This document shows, piece after piece, positions 34,977 through 45,763 of a stretch of DNA of 62,735 nucleotides. The notes beneath the pieces are model-generated. The model saw only the letters and a program-made list of their open reading frames with translations, did no database searches and was not told where the DNA came from. This DNA comes from Flavobacteriales bacterium (lineage in GTDB: Bacteria; Bacteroidota; Bacteroidia; Flavobacteriales_D; Crocinitomicaceae). A program made the translations under genes and the position numbers. Position 1 is the first letter of the stretch. Every line of letters begins with the position of its first letter. The stretch is from positions 1 through 62,735 of the forward strand of contig CANJKA010000008.1 of assembly GCA_947474675.1 (NCBI GenBank). Direction: 5' to 3'.

Positions 34977-37900
34977 ATGGTAAAATTAATTAAAATAATA
35001 GGACGAACAATTGGTATTTCTTTTGAATGGATACTAATTTTCATCATATTCTTTTCTTTTGCGATTCATACCAGTCAAATTCAAACTTTTGTAATCAAAA
35101 AAATTACGAATTATTTATCAACTGAATTAAAAACAGAAATCAGTATTGAGCATGTAAATATTGCCTTTATCAATCGGTTTGCATTAGATGGGATTTTAAT
35201 AAAGGATCAACAAAATGATACATTAGCCTATGTTTCAACTCTCTTTATTACCCTCGATGAATTCAATAATAAACACAAATTAATTTTAAACGAAGCAGAA
35301 ATTGAAAATTCTGTATTCAAATTAAAAAGAGAAAAAAAGACAGGCGAATTCAATTATAAATTTCTCCAAGATTATTTTTCAAGCAGTAAGAAAACAAAAT
35401 CCAAACCTTTTATCGTTGAATTAAATGAATTGCATTTAACTCATGTAGATTTAAATTACGACGATTATAGGCAACCCTATAAAAAATTCGGGATGGATTA
35501 CAACCACCTTGATTTTAGAGATATAAATTTAAACATCAATGATATATCGATAAAAAATGGAGTTATAAAAGGACATGTTCATCATTTTGCGACCAATGAA
35601 TCTTGTGGTTTTATTCTAAATAATTTTAGTGGGACAGCAACGGTTTCACCTAAAGGAATTGACGTAAGGAATTTAAAAATTAAAACGCCACTTTCAACTA
35701 TTTTCGCTACGAAAGTTCATTTAATAATGAATGATTATCAAGATTTCCTGACATTTGAAGACAGTGTTAGTTTTGATTCTCATTTGAATTACAGTAAAGT
35801 CTCTATGTTAGACGTTTCTTATTTTTCCCCTCCATTAGAAGGCATGGATCAAATCGTCTATCTAAAAGCCAATGTTTACGATAAAGTCCCCAATTTAAAA
35901 ATAAGAAATTTAACCTTCAAAACTGGACATAAAACCGTTTTATACGGGAATTTAACTTTACCTAATTTCAGAAAATTTCACGAAGCTTTTTTCAATGAAA
36001 AAATTGATTATGCATACATTGATTTGACAGATTTAGAAAAAATAAAACTTCCAAAATCAGCTTCAACGAACTATTTGAATTTTGAGGAACATCTTAGTCG
36101 ATTAAATTATTTCGAAACCAACAAATTACGATTGGTCGGTTCTCATTCAGATTTTGTAGTGGATTCAAAGAAAATAAAAACAGATTTAGGAAATGTTGAA
36201 ATAAAAAATGGTATACAAGTTCAAGAAAATCAAGATCATATCTATTCTTTTAAAACATCCGACTCAAGTACATACGATATTAAAATCGATAATTTTAAAT
36301 TAGGAAAATTTTTGCAAAACAAAGATTTAGGCCTTGTAAATGGTGATTTTTCTTTAAGCGGGACTGCCAATTCTTTTTCAACGATTAACTTCAATTCTAT
36401 TGAAGGAGACATTAAACAATTTGATTATTCGGGCTATTCTTATAAAAACATCATCGTAAAAGAAGGATCATTTCAAAATAAAAAAATTGAAGCGAAAATT
36501 GATATTAAAGATGACAATTTAAACTTAACCTACGACGGATCTATTGATTTTACTGGAAAAACCCACATGGATTTTAAAATTGATTTAACCCAAGCAATTC
36601 TAGATAATTTAAATTTAAGTAAAATTGATAATACTAAATTAAAATCTGAATTTAAAATTGATATATATGGAAATGAGTCTAACAATTTAAAAGGTGATAT
36701 TACACTCTCCGGACTAGTCTATTCTGAAGGAGGTAAATCAATAAACATCCCTGAATTAATGATTCACATTGATAGAACACTTGATAAAGACCATCTAGTA
36801 ATTAACAGTGAAATGGGAAATATAAATGTGGACGGAAAAGTTGATTTTAAGACCATAATTTATGATCTTGAAAATCAAGTTAGTCAATTATTTCCAGCAT
36901 TAATTCCTCCCAAAAAAAATCTTAAAAAATATTATAAAACAAATAATATTTTCGAATATAAGATTGAAATTAATGAAGTTAATAACTTTTTAAGTCTATT
37001 TCTTCCTGATTTAAAAATAGATAAAGGAACAAAAATTAAAGGGGTTTTTAATGGGATTTCTCAAGATGCCTCAATGACAATTTCTTCGCCTGGCTTAAAG
37101 TTTAAAGAAATGAAATTTAATGACTTAAAGCTTGCTCAAAACATGAGCTCAACGAATTTAAATGCAACGATTGATATTAGCAAATTTTCTTTAAATGATT
37201 CTTTAAGCGTCGACAATCTTAAATTTAAAGTAGATGGGACAAAAGAGATTTTAAACTCCGAAATAAGTTGGAATCCTTCTACCATTGACGAATCAAAAAT
37301 CAAATGGGCAACAAGTGTTTTAGGTATTGACAAATACAATATAACTTTATTACCTTCCTTCTTTAGTCTAAAACATAAGAAATGGAATGTTGTCAATAAT
37401 TCAAACATTAAAATAAATGGTTCAACAATTGACATCGAAAACTTTTTATTAGAAAGAGAAAAGCAATACCTTTCTGCTAATGGAAGAATCTCAAAAAGTA
37501 ATGAAGATCAATTAAATTTCAGAATGAGCGATTTCAAATTAGATGATTTTAGTTCAGTTTTTGGTTCACCTGTAGATATTAAAGGTGTTGTCAATGGATG
37601 GGGATTCATTTCAAATCCATATACTAACTTAAAATATATGGGGGATGCTAACATTCAAGACCTCTATGTAAACGACCATGAAATTGGAAATATTTTTATT
37701 CAAACTCAATGGGATCAAGAAAGTAATAGCTACGGAATGGCAGGTGATTTAATGTATAAAAATCATGAAACATTTTCTTTTGACGGACATTATTATGCTG
37801 AAAGAGAGGATGAAAAATTAGATTTAGCCTTAATTTTTGACAACACAGATATACAATTCGTCAATTCATTTTTAGATCCAGATGTCGTTAAAGATGTGAA

Positions 37901-39587
37901 GGGATTATTGGTAGGAAAAGTAAAAGTAGAAGGTACAATAGAAAAACCAGAATTAATTGGAGAAATTCAATTAAATGGAGGAAATGCTAAATTAGAAATA
38001 TTAGGTGTTAACTTTGGATTAAACGGAAAAATAATTGTTGATAAAGATGGTTTTTATATCAATAACATGCCTGTAAATGATGAAGATGGTAACACGGGTT
38101 CTCTTGTTGGATCGATATACCATGACAATTTTGAAAACTTCAATTTTGATTTAAATTTCAATTTAGAAGACAATGCAAAACGATTTGGAATTGGCTATCT
38201 TTCTTCCCCTTATTTGGATAAATTTTTAGTAATGAACACTCCTGATATAGAGGGGAATGTTTATTTTGGGAAAGGATACGCAACAGGAATGGTCAATATT
38301 TTTGGTTATGCTGACAACATTGAAATTAATGTAGATTTAAAAACTAAAAAAGGAACAAAAATTAATTTCCCAATGTATGGATCTACCGATATTAAAGAAG
38401 AAGAACTTTTCATAATCTTTAAAAAAGAAATTGAAGACAAAGCAAAAGATCCTAAAATTGATTTTACAGGAGTAGCTCTTAATTTAAATTTCAAAGTAAC
38501 TCCTGATGCTGATTTAAAAGTAATCTTAAACAAAGAGACGGGGGATGAAATATCAACCAATGGTTCTGGCGATATTACAGTTTCTTTAGACAATCATGAC
38601 AACTTAACCTTAGACGGGACATTTAAAATCAATGAAGGGCATTATGATTTTGTGATGAGACCTATAAATCAGCGTTTTGAATTTGAAAAAGGAGGAACTT
38701 TAACTTGGACAGGAGATCCATACAATGCAAATTTAGATTTTAAATGCTATTACCTTGTTAATGCAAATTTAAATGAAATATCCCCAAACCAAAACTTAGG
38801 AACTTCTAGCTCCAAAAAACAAGAAGTAAAATGTTTAATTGAATTAACTGAATCTCTTCTTAAACCAAACATAACCTTTAACATTTTGACCAACACTAAA
38901 GGTCCAGAAAAAGCGTTACTTGATAGAATCACATCTGATCCAGATCTTTTAAATAAACAGTTCTTTTCCCTTCTTTTATTTAATAAATTTCAACGAATTG
39001 ATGGACAATCGAATAGTGGAGCTGGAGAAAGTGCAGCTTTAGATTTGGTTTCAAGTCAAATTAATACGATGTTATCACAAGTTTCTAAAAATTATTTATT
39101 AAATGTCGATTTAGCAAAAAATAATTTAACAGGAAAAGAATCAGTAGCGTTAGGTGTAACAAAAGTAATAAACGACCGACTTGTACTTTCAGGTAGTTTT
39201 GGTGTAGGAAGTGCTGGAACAGTTAATCAAAATCAAAACAATTTAATAGGAGATGTAAATCTTGAATATACATTGAATGAATCTGGGACTTTTAAAATAA
39301 ATATTTTCAATGAATCAAACCAAAACTCAGTACTTCAAAGTAAGTTAGGTTTATTCACACAAGGAGCTGGTGTTCAATACCAAGAAGAATTCAATTCATT
39401 TAAAGATTTTGTTTTATTTCAAACATTTTTAGATATATTCAGAAAAAATAAAAAAATAAAAATAAAAAAACGTAACAAACAAGAAGAAGTCCCTCTAAAT
39501 GATGATGTTCCAAAAACTTCATTCATACTTCAAGATTGGAATCTTTATACAATCCATAAATCACTCTATTATTCTTCAGCTGTCTGA
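34977..39587 (+). CDS. tamB: TamB-like translocation and assembly module protein (DUF490)
   Basis: 1536 residues. A single N-terminal inner-membrane helix (WILIFIIFFSFAIHT, about 18-32) anchors a very long beta-rich periplasmic region. It is made of AsmA/TamB-type repeats, with recurring N.N..L.GD and I.G.V.G.. patterns. The C-terminal DUF490 domain runs from about residue 1080 to 1490 (FDGTFKINEGHYDFVMRPINQRFEFEKGGTLTWTGDPYNA). It ends in a barrel-binding-like tail (LVLSGSFGVGS). TamB proteins bridge the periplasm, carrying phospholipid or assisting outer-membrane protein insertion. The gene is monocistronic, with a 202-nt gap before accC. Confidence 0.9.
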   Translation: MVKLIKIIGRTIGISFEWILIFIIFFSFAIHTSQIQTFVIKKITNYLSTELKTEISIEHVNIAFINRFALDGILIKDQQNDTLAYVSTLFITLDEFNNKHKLILNEAEIENSVFKLKREKKTGEFNYKFLQDYFSSSKKTKSKPFIVELNELHLTHVDLNYDDYRQPYKKFGMDYNHLDFRDINLNINDISIKNGVIKGHVHHFATNESCGFILNNFSGTATVSPKGIDVRNLKIKTPLSTIFATKVHLIMNDYQDFLTFEDSVSFDSHLNYSKVSMLDVSYFSPPLEGMDQIVYLKANVYDKVPNLKIRNLTFKTGHKTVLYGNLTLPNFRKFHEAFFNEKIDYAYIDLTDLEKIKLPKSASTNYLNFEEHLSRLNYFETNKLRLVGSHSDFVVDSKKIKTDLGNVEIKNGIQVQENQDHIYSFKTSDSSTYDIKIDNFKLGKFLQNKDLGLVNGDFSLSGTANSFSTINFNSIEGDIKQFDYSGYSYKNIIVKEGSFQNKKIEAKIDIKDDNLNLTYDGSIDFTGKTHMDFKIDLTQAILDNLNLSKIDNTKLKSEFKIDIYGNESNNLKGDITLSGLVYSEGGKSINIPELMIHIDRTLDKDHLVINSEMGNINVDGKVDFKTIIYDLENQVSQLFPALIPPKKNLKKYYKTNNIFEYKIEINEVNNFLSLFLPDLKIDKGTKIKGVFNGISQDASMTISSPGLKFKEMKFNDLKLAQNMSSTNLNATIDISKFSLNDSLSVDNLKFKVDGTKEILNSEISWNPSTIDESKIKWATSVLGIDKYNITLLPSFFSLKHKKWNVVNNSNIKINGSTIDIENFLLEREKQYLSANGRISKSNEDQLNFRMSDFKLDDFSSVFGSPVDIKGVVNGWGFISNPYTNLKYMGDANIQDLYVNDHEIGNIFIQTQWDQESNSYGMAGDLMYKNHETFSFDGHYYAEREDEKLDLALIFDNTDIQFVNSFLDPDVVKDVKGLLVGKVKVEGTIEKPELIGEIQLNGGNAKLEILGVNFGLNGKIIVDKDGFYINNMPVNDEDGNTGSLVGSIYHDNFENFNFDLNFNLEDNAKRFGIGYLSSPYLDKFLVMNTPDIEGNVYFGKGYATGMVNIFGYADNIEINVDLKTKKGTKINFPMYGSTDIKEEELFIIFKKEIEDKAKDPKIDFTGVALNLNFKVTPDADLKVILNKETGDEISTNGSGDITVSLDNHDNLTLDGTFKINEGHYDFVMRPINQRFEFEKGGTLTWTGDPYNANLDFKCYYLVNANLNEISPNQNLGTSSSKKQEVKCLIELTESLLKPNITFNILTNTKGPEKALLDRITSDPDLLNKQFFSLLLFNKFQRIDGQSNSGAGESAALDLVSSQINTMLSQVSKNYLLNVDLAKNNLTGKESVALGVTKVINDRLVLSGSFGVGSAGTVNQNQNNLIGDVNLEYTLNESGTFKINIFNESNQNSVLQSKLGLFTQGAGVQYQEEFNSFKDFVLFQTFLDIFRKNKKIKIKKRNKQEEVPLNDDVPKTSFILQDWNLYTIHKSLYYSSAV

Positions 39588-39789
39588 AAAATAATAGAAA
39601 ATATTTATTGAAAATTTAAGATAATTTGATGTAAATTATTGTGAATTGATTAACATTCTCTATGAATTTTACTAGAAATTTGAGTGAGTATGATTAAATT
39701 AACAATAACAACTAAAATTGTGGACAAATTCTCAATTATTCTAATCATTCTACTATTGTTACCTCCTACTTTTTAATTATTTTTACATC

Positions 39790-41274
39790 ATGAAGAAAGT
39801 ACTTATTGCCAATAGAGGTGAAATTGCTCGAAGAGTTATACGTTCACTAAAAAAAATGAATATTGCAAGTGTAGCAATTTATTCTGATGCGGATAGAAAT
39901 GCTCCTCACGTTTTAGAGGCCGACGAAGCTGTTTACGTTGGTGAAAGTCCTTCTGCTGAAAGTTATTTAAGACAAGACGTAATTCTTGATTATTGTAAAC
40001 AATTAGGCGTTGATGGTATTCATCCTGGATACGGTTTTCTTTCTGAAAATGCTGCTTTCGCTAGAAAAGTAAAAGAAGCAGGTATGACATTTATAGGACC
40101 ATCTCCAGAAGCAATGGAGGTAATGGGAGATAAATTGAGTGCAAAACAAGCGGTGAAAGAATTCAACGTTCCTTTAGTTCCGGGTGTTGATCATGCGATA
40201 ACCGATGTGCAAGAAGCAATCAAAATAGCAGAAGAAGTTGGATATCCAATTTTAATCAAAGCTTCTGCCGGAGGTGGTGGAAAAGGAATGAGGTTAGTTG
40301 AAAATTCAGCTGAATTTATAGAACAAATGAAACTAGCTCAAAACGAAGCACGTTCATCTTTTGGAGATGATGCTGTTTTTATTGAGAAGTTTGTTACAAA
40401 ACCAAGACATATAGAAATTCAAGTTTTTGCAGATAGAGCTGGAAATACAGTTTATTTATTTGAACGTGAATGCAGTATTCAACGTCGTCACCAAAAAGTA
40501 GTTGAAGAAGCACCAAGTGCTTTATTAACTCCCGAATTACGTAAAGAAATGGGTGAAGCAGCTGTTGCAGTTTGTAAAGCTTGTAACTACGAAGGTGCTG
40601 GAACTGTCGAATTCTTAGTGGATGCGGATATGAAATTCTATTTCTTAGAAATGAATACGCGTCTTCAAGTTGAACATCCTGTAACTGAAGAAATTACTGG
40701 TTTGGATTTAGTTGAATGGCAAATCCGCGTTGCAAGAGGTGAAAATTTACCGAAAAAACAAGAAGAATTAGCAATACATGGGCATGCAATTGAAGTCCGT
40801 GTTTATGCAGAAGATACATTGAATGGATTTACACCTGATATTGGAAAATTAGACCGTTACCGAATTCCAACAGGAAGAAGTGTCCGTGTTGACGATGCTT
40901 TTCTAGAAGGAATGGAAATTCCAATTTACTACGATCCAATGATTGCAAAATTGGTGGTTTGGGGTAAAACACGTGAAGAAGCAATCAAAAGAACCTTGGT
41001 AGCAATTGACCAATACCAAATTTCTGGATTAAAAACAACCTTAGATTTCGGAAAATATGTTTTAAAACACCCTGCTTTTAGAAGTGGAAACTTTGATACA
41101 AATTTCGTAAAACATTATTTTGAAGATCCAAGAATCATGTATACTGCTATGGAAGAAGAGAAAGAAGCGCTTTCGCATGGTATTGATGAAATTTGGGATT
41201 CAATCAAAAAAAGAAATAAAACAGAATTCGCATCGAGAGAGATTACGAGTTCTTGGATTAATTCACGAGCTTAA
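39790..41274 (+). CDS. accC: Biotin carboxylase subunit (acetyl- or acyl-CoA carboxylase)
   Basis: 494 residues. ATP-grasp biotin carboxylase: KVLIANRGEIARRVIRS start, DGIHPGYGFLSENA, Gly-rich loop KASAGGGGKGMR, FIEKFVTKPRHIEIQVFAD, EMNTRLQVEHPVTEEITGLDLV, then the C-terminal carboxylase domain. There is no biotinyl (MKM) domain, so a separate BCCP is needed; none is adjacent. The extra 45 C-terminal residues exceed the 450 of E. coli AccC, which suits the AccC paralogues that serve propionyl-CoA carboxylase in Bacteroidota. The product is cytoplasmic. Role in malonyl-CoA or methylmalonyl-CoA supply cannot be told apart here. Confidence 0.9.
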   Translation: MKKVLIANRGEIARRVIRSLKKMNIASVAIYSDADRNAPHVLEADEAVYVGESPSAESYLRQDVILDYCKQLGVDGIHPGYGFLSENAAFARKVKEAGMTFIGPSPEAMEVMGDKLSAKQAVKEFNVPLVPGVDHAITDVQEAIKIAEEVGYPILIKASAGGGGKGMRLVENSAEFIEQMKLAQNEARSSFGDDAVFIEKFVTKPRHIEIQVFADRAGNTVYLFERECSIQRRHQKVVEEAPSALLTPELRKEMGEAAVAVCKACNYEGAGTVEFLVDADMKFYFLEMNTRLQVEHPVTEEITGLDLVEWQIRVARGENLPKKQEELAIHGHAIEVRVYAEDTLNGFTPDIGKLDRYRIPTGRSVRVDDAFLEGMEIPIYYDPMIAKLVVWGKTREEAIKRTLVAIDQYQISGLKTTLDFGKYVLKHPAFRSGNFDTNFVKHYFEDPRIMYTAMEEEKEALSHGIDEIWDSIKKRNKTEFASREITSSWINSRA

Positions 41275-41282
41275 AAAGACTA

Positions 41283-41383
41283 TAGATTTTTAGATAATAG
41301 ACATTAGACTTTTTTCGAATTTCATTCTTTTAAAAACTATACACATCAGTCTATTATCTAATGTCTAAATATCTAAAAATCTA
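41283..41383. repeat. TAGAC-type inverted repeat next to the dnaE start
   Basis: The left arm 41283-41310 begins TAGATTTTTAGATAATAGAC. The right arm 41348-41383 is its imperfect complement, starting AGTCTATTATCTAATGTCTA. The loop is 37 nt. The right arm ends 6 nt before the dnaE ATG, so the hairpin could sequester the start. Confidence 0.65.
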
Positions 41384-41389
41384 AGAAGA

Positions 41390-44300
41390 ATGTATATAAT
41401 ATTTGATACCGAAACAACAGGTTTACCGCGTAATTGGAACGCTCCAATAACGGACACGGACAATTGGCCTCGTGCGGTACAGATTGCATGGCAACTACAT
41501 GATGACATGGGAGTTCTTCTTGAACAGAAGGATTACCTAATAAAACCGGAAGGTTACGATATTCCGTATGATGCAGAACGTATTCACGGAATTTCAACTG
41601 CTTTAGCACACGAATTAGGAGCAGATTTGAAAATGGTTTTGGCCGAATTCAATATCGCTTTATCGAAAGCTAAATTTGTTGTTGGTCAAAATGTTGGATT
41701 TGATGTAAATATTCTTGGGTCGGAATTCATTCGTAAAGAAATGGATTCTCCAATGGCTGCAATGCCAGTTTTGGACACCTGTACCGAAGTTACTGCGAAT
41801 CTTTGTTTAATTCCTGGTGGTCGAGGTGGTCGTTGGAAATTACCTACTTTAACTGAATTACATCAAAAACTTTTTAGAACTCCTTTTGGAGAAGCTCATA
41901 ATGCAACAGCCGATGTAGAGGCGACTACCCGCTGTTTCTTCGAGTTGATTCGTATTGACTCGTTCAGTTTAGAAAAATTACAACAAGAAGAAAGTTACCT
42001 TCACAGCTTCAAACATGCGAATCCTGATACAATTCAAAATATTGGATTAAAGCATATTAATCTAAAAGAAGCGAGTGATCAATTAAAAACAAAAACGGAG
42101 CCTGCTTCTGAGATCCCAACTATTGATGTTAGTGAATCTCGTTCTCGTTTAGACCATGTTACCTTTTCACATCTTCACAATCATACTTCGTTTTCGATTT
42201 TACAGTCGACGATCAATGTCAACAGTTTAGTTCAAAAAGCGGCTAGTTTAGGAATGCCTGCTGTTGCTTTAACAGATACAGGAAATATGTATGCTGCATT
42301 TCATTTCGAAAAAGCAGTTACGACTTATAACAAAGGTGTAAAAGCTGACCGAACAAAAGCGGAAGAAGCTGGAGAAGAATTTACAAAAAAAGAACTTTTA
42401 CCGATTATTGGATGTGAATTCAATGTGTGTAGAAACTTAAAAGATAAAACACAGAAAGACAACGGATATCAAGTTGTCTTGATGGCTAAAAACAAAGCGG
42501 GTTATCATAATTTAGTAAAGCTTTCATCAATGGCTTTTACGGATGGTTTTTACTATGTCCCTCGAATTGATAAAGCTGCAATTGAACAATACAAAGAAGA
42601 TTTAATATGCCTTTCAGGAAATCTTTACGGTGAAATTCCTAATTTAATTCTAAACGTTGGTGAGAACCAAGCGGAAGAAGCTTTGATTTGGTGGAAATCA
42701 CAATTTGGGGCAGATTTTTATATCGAAGTAATGCGTCACGGTCAAGAAGATGAAGATCGTGTGAATGAAACCTTAGTGAAATTAGCAGCGAAAAATGAGG
42801 TAAAATTAGTAGCTTCAAACAACACGTATTACGCTGAAAAAACAGATTCTGAATCTCATGATGTTTTATTATGCGTGAAAGACAACGAGTTAGTTTCTAC
42901 TCCGAAAGGTCGTGGCCGTGGATTTAGATACGGTTTAGCGAATCAAGAATATTACTTCAAATCGAGTGATGAAATGAAGGAAATTTTTCTTGATCTTCCT
43001 GAAGCGATTGAATCTACGCAAGAAATTGTAGACAAATGTGAACATTACCCTCTCGCACGAGAAGTTCTTCTACCTGCTTACGATATTCCCGAAGAATTCA
43101 TTGAACCAGAAGATGCTTTAGACGGAGGAAAAAGAGGTGAAAATAGTTATTTAAGACATTTAACATACGAAGGTGCAGCGAAACGCTATCCTGAAATTAC
43201 AGATGAAATTCGAGAAAGAATTGACTTTGAATTAGCAACTGTAGTCAATACTGGGTATCCTGGATACTTTTTGATTGTACAAGATTTTTGTCATGCAGCA
43301 AGAGAAATGGGCGTTTCTGTTGGACCTGGAAGGGGTTCGGCAGCAGGATCAGTTGTTGCCTATTGTACTGGAATTACCAATGTAGATCCAATTCGGTACG
43401 ACTTACTTTTTGAGCGTTTCTTGAATCCTGATCGTGTTTCCATGCCCGATATCGATATCGATTTTGATGACGAGGGTCGTGGTCGCGTAATCGAATGGGT
43501 AATTAATAAATACGGTGCCAATCAAGTTGCACAAATTATTACTTACGGGACAATGGCTGCGAAATCAGCGATTAGAGATGCTTCCCGTGTAATGGATTTA
43601 CCCTTATCTGAAGCGGATCGTTTAGCGAAATTGGTTCCTGATATTTCATTGGCTAAATTATTTAAATTCACTGATGCTGAAATAGCTGAAAGATTCAATA
43701 ACAACCAAGAAGAGATTAATAAAGCGAATGAATTAAAAGCTATTTCAAACGGAAACGACCTCATCAGTAGAGTTTTAAATCAAGCTCGAAAAATTGAGGG
43801 TTCTGTTCGAAATACAGGAATTCACGCTTGTGGTGTCATTATCACTCCTGGAGATATTACCAATTATGTTCCCGTTGCCTTGGCAAAAGATTCAGAAATG
43901 TATTGTACGCAATACGACAACTCTGTAGCCGAATCTGCCGGATTATTAAAAATGGATTTCTTGGGGTTAAAAACATTGACCTTAATAAAACATGCCGTTA
44001 ACAATGTAAGAGAAAGAGTTGGAATTGAATTAGATCCCGATAATTTCCCTGTCGACGACGAAAAAACATACGAATTATTCCAAAGAGGAGAAACAGTTGG
44101 TATTTTCCAATATGAATCTCCCGGAATGCAAAAATACATGCGTGAATTAAAGCCGACAGTTTTTGCCGATTTAATTGCCATGAATGCCTTGTACCGTCCT
44201 GGTCCTATCGCTTATATCCCTTCGTTTATTAAACGTAAACACGGAACTGAACCCATCATTTACGATTTAGATGATTGTGAAGGATATTTAAAAGAGACTT

Positions 44301-45754
44301 ACGGAATTACAGTTTACCAAGAGCAAGTAATGCTTCTTTCCCAAAAATTAGCCGGATTTACAAAAGGTGAAGCGGATACCTTGCGTAAAGCAATGGGGAA
44401 AAAGCAAATTGATATTTTGGATAAAATGAAACCTGCTTTTATTCAAAGAGGAGGTGAAAAAGGGCACGATGCGACGAAATTAGAGAAAATTTGGAAAGAT
44501 TGGGAAGCCTTTGCTTCGTATGCCTTCAATAAATCTCACTCGACTTGTTATGCTTGGATTGCCTATCAAACAGCCTATTTAAAAGCAAATCACCCTGCTG
44601 AATACATGGCTTCGGTTTTGAGTAACAACATGAACGACATCAAACAAGTTACGTTTTTCATGGAAGAATGTAAACGTATGGGCGTTCCGGTTCTTGGACC
44701 AGATGTGAATGAGTCGAATTATCAATTTACAGTAAATAAAGAAGGAGCAATTCGTTTTGGATTAGGAGCAATAAAAGGATTAGGAAGTGCACCTGTTGAT
44801 GCTGTAATTAATGAAAGAAAAGAAAACGGACCCTATTTATCTGTTTTTGAATTTGCAAAAAGAGTCAATCTTCGTTTATGCACCAAGAAAGCTTTCGAAA
44901 GTTTAGCTTATGGAGGTGGATTTGATTCTTTCAAAAACATCCATCGAGCACAATACTTCAAAGAAGACAACAACGGACGACTATTCTTAGAAAATGTCAT
45001 GAAATTTGGTGCTAGTTTTCAAGAAAGCGAAAATTCATCTCAAGTTTCCATGTTTGGAGAAGCGACTGGAACAAAAATGCCAGAACCTGAAATCCCTAAA
45101 GCGGAAGAATGGGGAAGTATTTACAAATTGAACCGTGAAAAAGATGTGATTGGAATTTTCATTTCTGGTCACCCTTTAGATGATTTTAGAGTTGAAATAG
45201 AATCTTTCTGTACAGGAAACATTGGAATGTTGAACGATATGGACACAAATAAAAACCGTGACTTATTAATCGCAGCAACTGTTTCAGATGCAGAACATCG
45301 TTTTACAAAAAATGGAGATCCTTTTGGAACTTTAACAATTGAAGATTATACCGATTCATACAAACTCTTCTTATGGAGAGAAAACTATTTAAAATACAAA
45401 CACTTCTTAACTCCAGGAGCCTTTTTGGCGATTAAAGGACGAATAGAAGTCCCACCGAGAAGATCAGAATTAGAATTCAACATAGGTTCAATCGACATGT
45501 TACAAGACATGAGAGAACAGAGAGCGAATGGAGTTCACATAAAAATAAATGCGAAAGCGATTGATCAAGTGTTGATATCAGATTTAAACAAATTATTCAT
45601 GGAACACGAAGGTACTTGCGCATTAAGTTTCACTGTTTTTGATGGTTTAGATGGAGTAGAAATTAAAATGCCGTCGAAAACAATAAAGGTCGATCCGAAT
45701 AATCAATTGTTTAAAGAATTAAAGAAATTTGATTTGGAATTTGAGATTAAGTGA
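41390..45754 (+). CDS. dnaE: DNA polymerase III alpha subunit with fused N-terminal exonuclease
   Basis: 1454 residues. Residues 1-190 are a DnaQ-type 3'-5' exonuclease (IIFDTETTGLP, with Asp7 and Glu9; VVGQNVGFDVN; HNATADVEATTR). A PHP domain starts near 260 (FSHLHNHTSFSILQ). The C-family polymerase core follows, with catalytic aspartates in MPDIDIDFDDEGRGRVIEWV. The C-terminal part has the HhH region and an OB fold (DLLIAATVSDAEHRFTKNGD). This is the replicative polymerase. The exonuclease fusion is a known Bacteroidota trait, giving proofreading in cis. Start: ATG at 41390 with AGAAG just upstream. Confidence 0.96.
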   Translation: MYIIFDTETTGLPRNWNAPITDTDNWPRAVQIAWQLHDDMGVLLEQKDYLIKPEGYDIPYDAERIHGISTALAHELGADLKMVLAEFNIALSKAKFVVGQNVGFDVNILGSEFIRKEMDSPMAAMPVLDTCTEVTANLCLIPGGRGGRWKLPTLTELHQKLFRTPFGEAHNATADVEATTRCFFELIRIDSFSLEKLQQEESYLHSFKHANPDTIQNIGLKHINLKEASDQLKTKTEPASEIPTIDVSESRSRLDHVTFSHLHNHTSFSILQSTINVNSLVQKAASLGMPAVALTDTGNMYAAFHFEKAVTTYNKGVKADRTKAEEAGEEFTKKELLPIIGCEFNVCRNLKDKTQKDNGYQVVLMAKNKAGYHNLVKLSSMAFTDGFYYVPRIDKAAIEQYKEDLICLSGNLYGEIPNLILNVGENQAEEALIWWKSQFGADFYIEVMRHGQEDEDRVNETLVKLAAKNEVKLVASNNTYYAEKTDSESHDVLLCVKDNELVSTPKGRGRGFRYGLANQEYYFKSSDEMKEIFLDLPEAIESTQEIVDKCEHYPLAREVLLPAYDIPEEFIEPEDALDGGKRGENSYLRHLTYEGAAKRYPEITDEIRERIDFELATVVNTGYPGYFLIVQDFCHAAREMGVSVGPGRGSAAGSVVAYCTGITNVDPIRYDLLFERFLNPDRVSMPDIDIDFDDEGRGRVIEWVINKYGANQVAQIITYGTMAAKSAIRDASRVMDLPLSEADRLAKLVPDISLAKLFKFTDAEIAERFNNNQEEINKANELKAISNGNDLISRVLNQARKIEGSVRNTGIHACGVIITPGDITNYVPVALAKDSEMYCTQYDNSVAESAGLLKMDFLGLKTLTLIKHAVNNVRERVGIELDPDNFPVDDEKTYELFQRGETVGIFQYESPGMQKYMRELKPTVFADLIAMNALYRPGPIAYIPSFIKRKHGTEPIIYDLDDCEGYLKETYGITVYQEQVMLLSQKLAGFTKGEADTLRKAMGKKQIDILDKMKPAFIQRGGEKGHDATKLEKIWKDWEAFASYAFNKSHSTCYAWIAYQTAYLKANHPAEYMASVLSNNMNDIKQVTFFMEECKRMGVPVLGPDVNESNYQFTVNKEGAIRFGLGAIKGLGSAPVDAVINERKENGPYLSVFEFAKRVNLRLCTKKAFESLAYGGGFDSFKNIHRAQYFKEDNNGRLFLENVMKFGASFQESENSSQVSMFGEATGTKMPEPEIPKAEEWGSIYKLNREKDVIGIFISGHPLDDFRVEIESFCTGNIGMLNDMDTNKNRDLLIAATVSDAEHRFTKNGDPFGTLTIEDYTDSYKLFLWRENYLKYKHFLTPGAFLAIKGRIEVPPRRSELEFNIGSIDMLQDMREQRANGVHIKINAKAIDQVLISDLNKLFMEHEGTCALSFTVFDGLDGVEIKMPSKTIKVDPNNQLFKELKKFDLEFEIK

Positions 45755-45763
45755 GTTTTTTTC

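Noticed and set aside
34955..35047. N-terminal extension of TsaD to an ATG at 35047
   Set aside because: It adds 31 residues absent from the TsaD family and overlaps the tamB start antisense; TTG at 34954 gives the usual N-terminus.
39790..41274. Pyruvate carboxylase or a full acyl-CoA carboxylase alpha chain
   Set aside because: At 494 residues it lacks biotinyl and carboxyltransferase domains.
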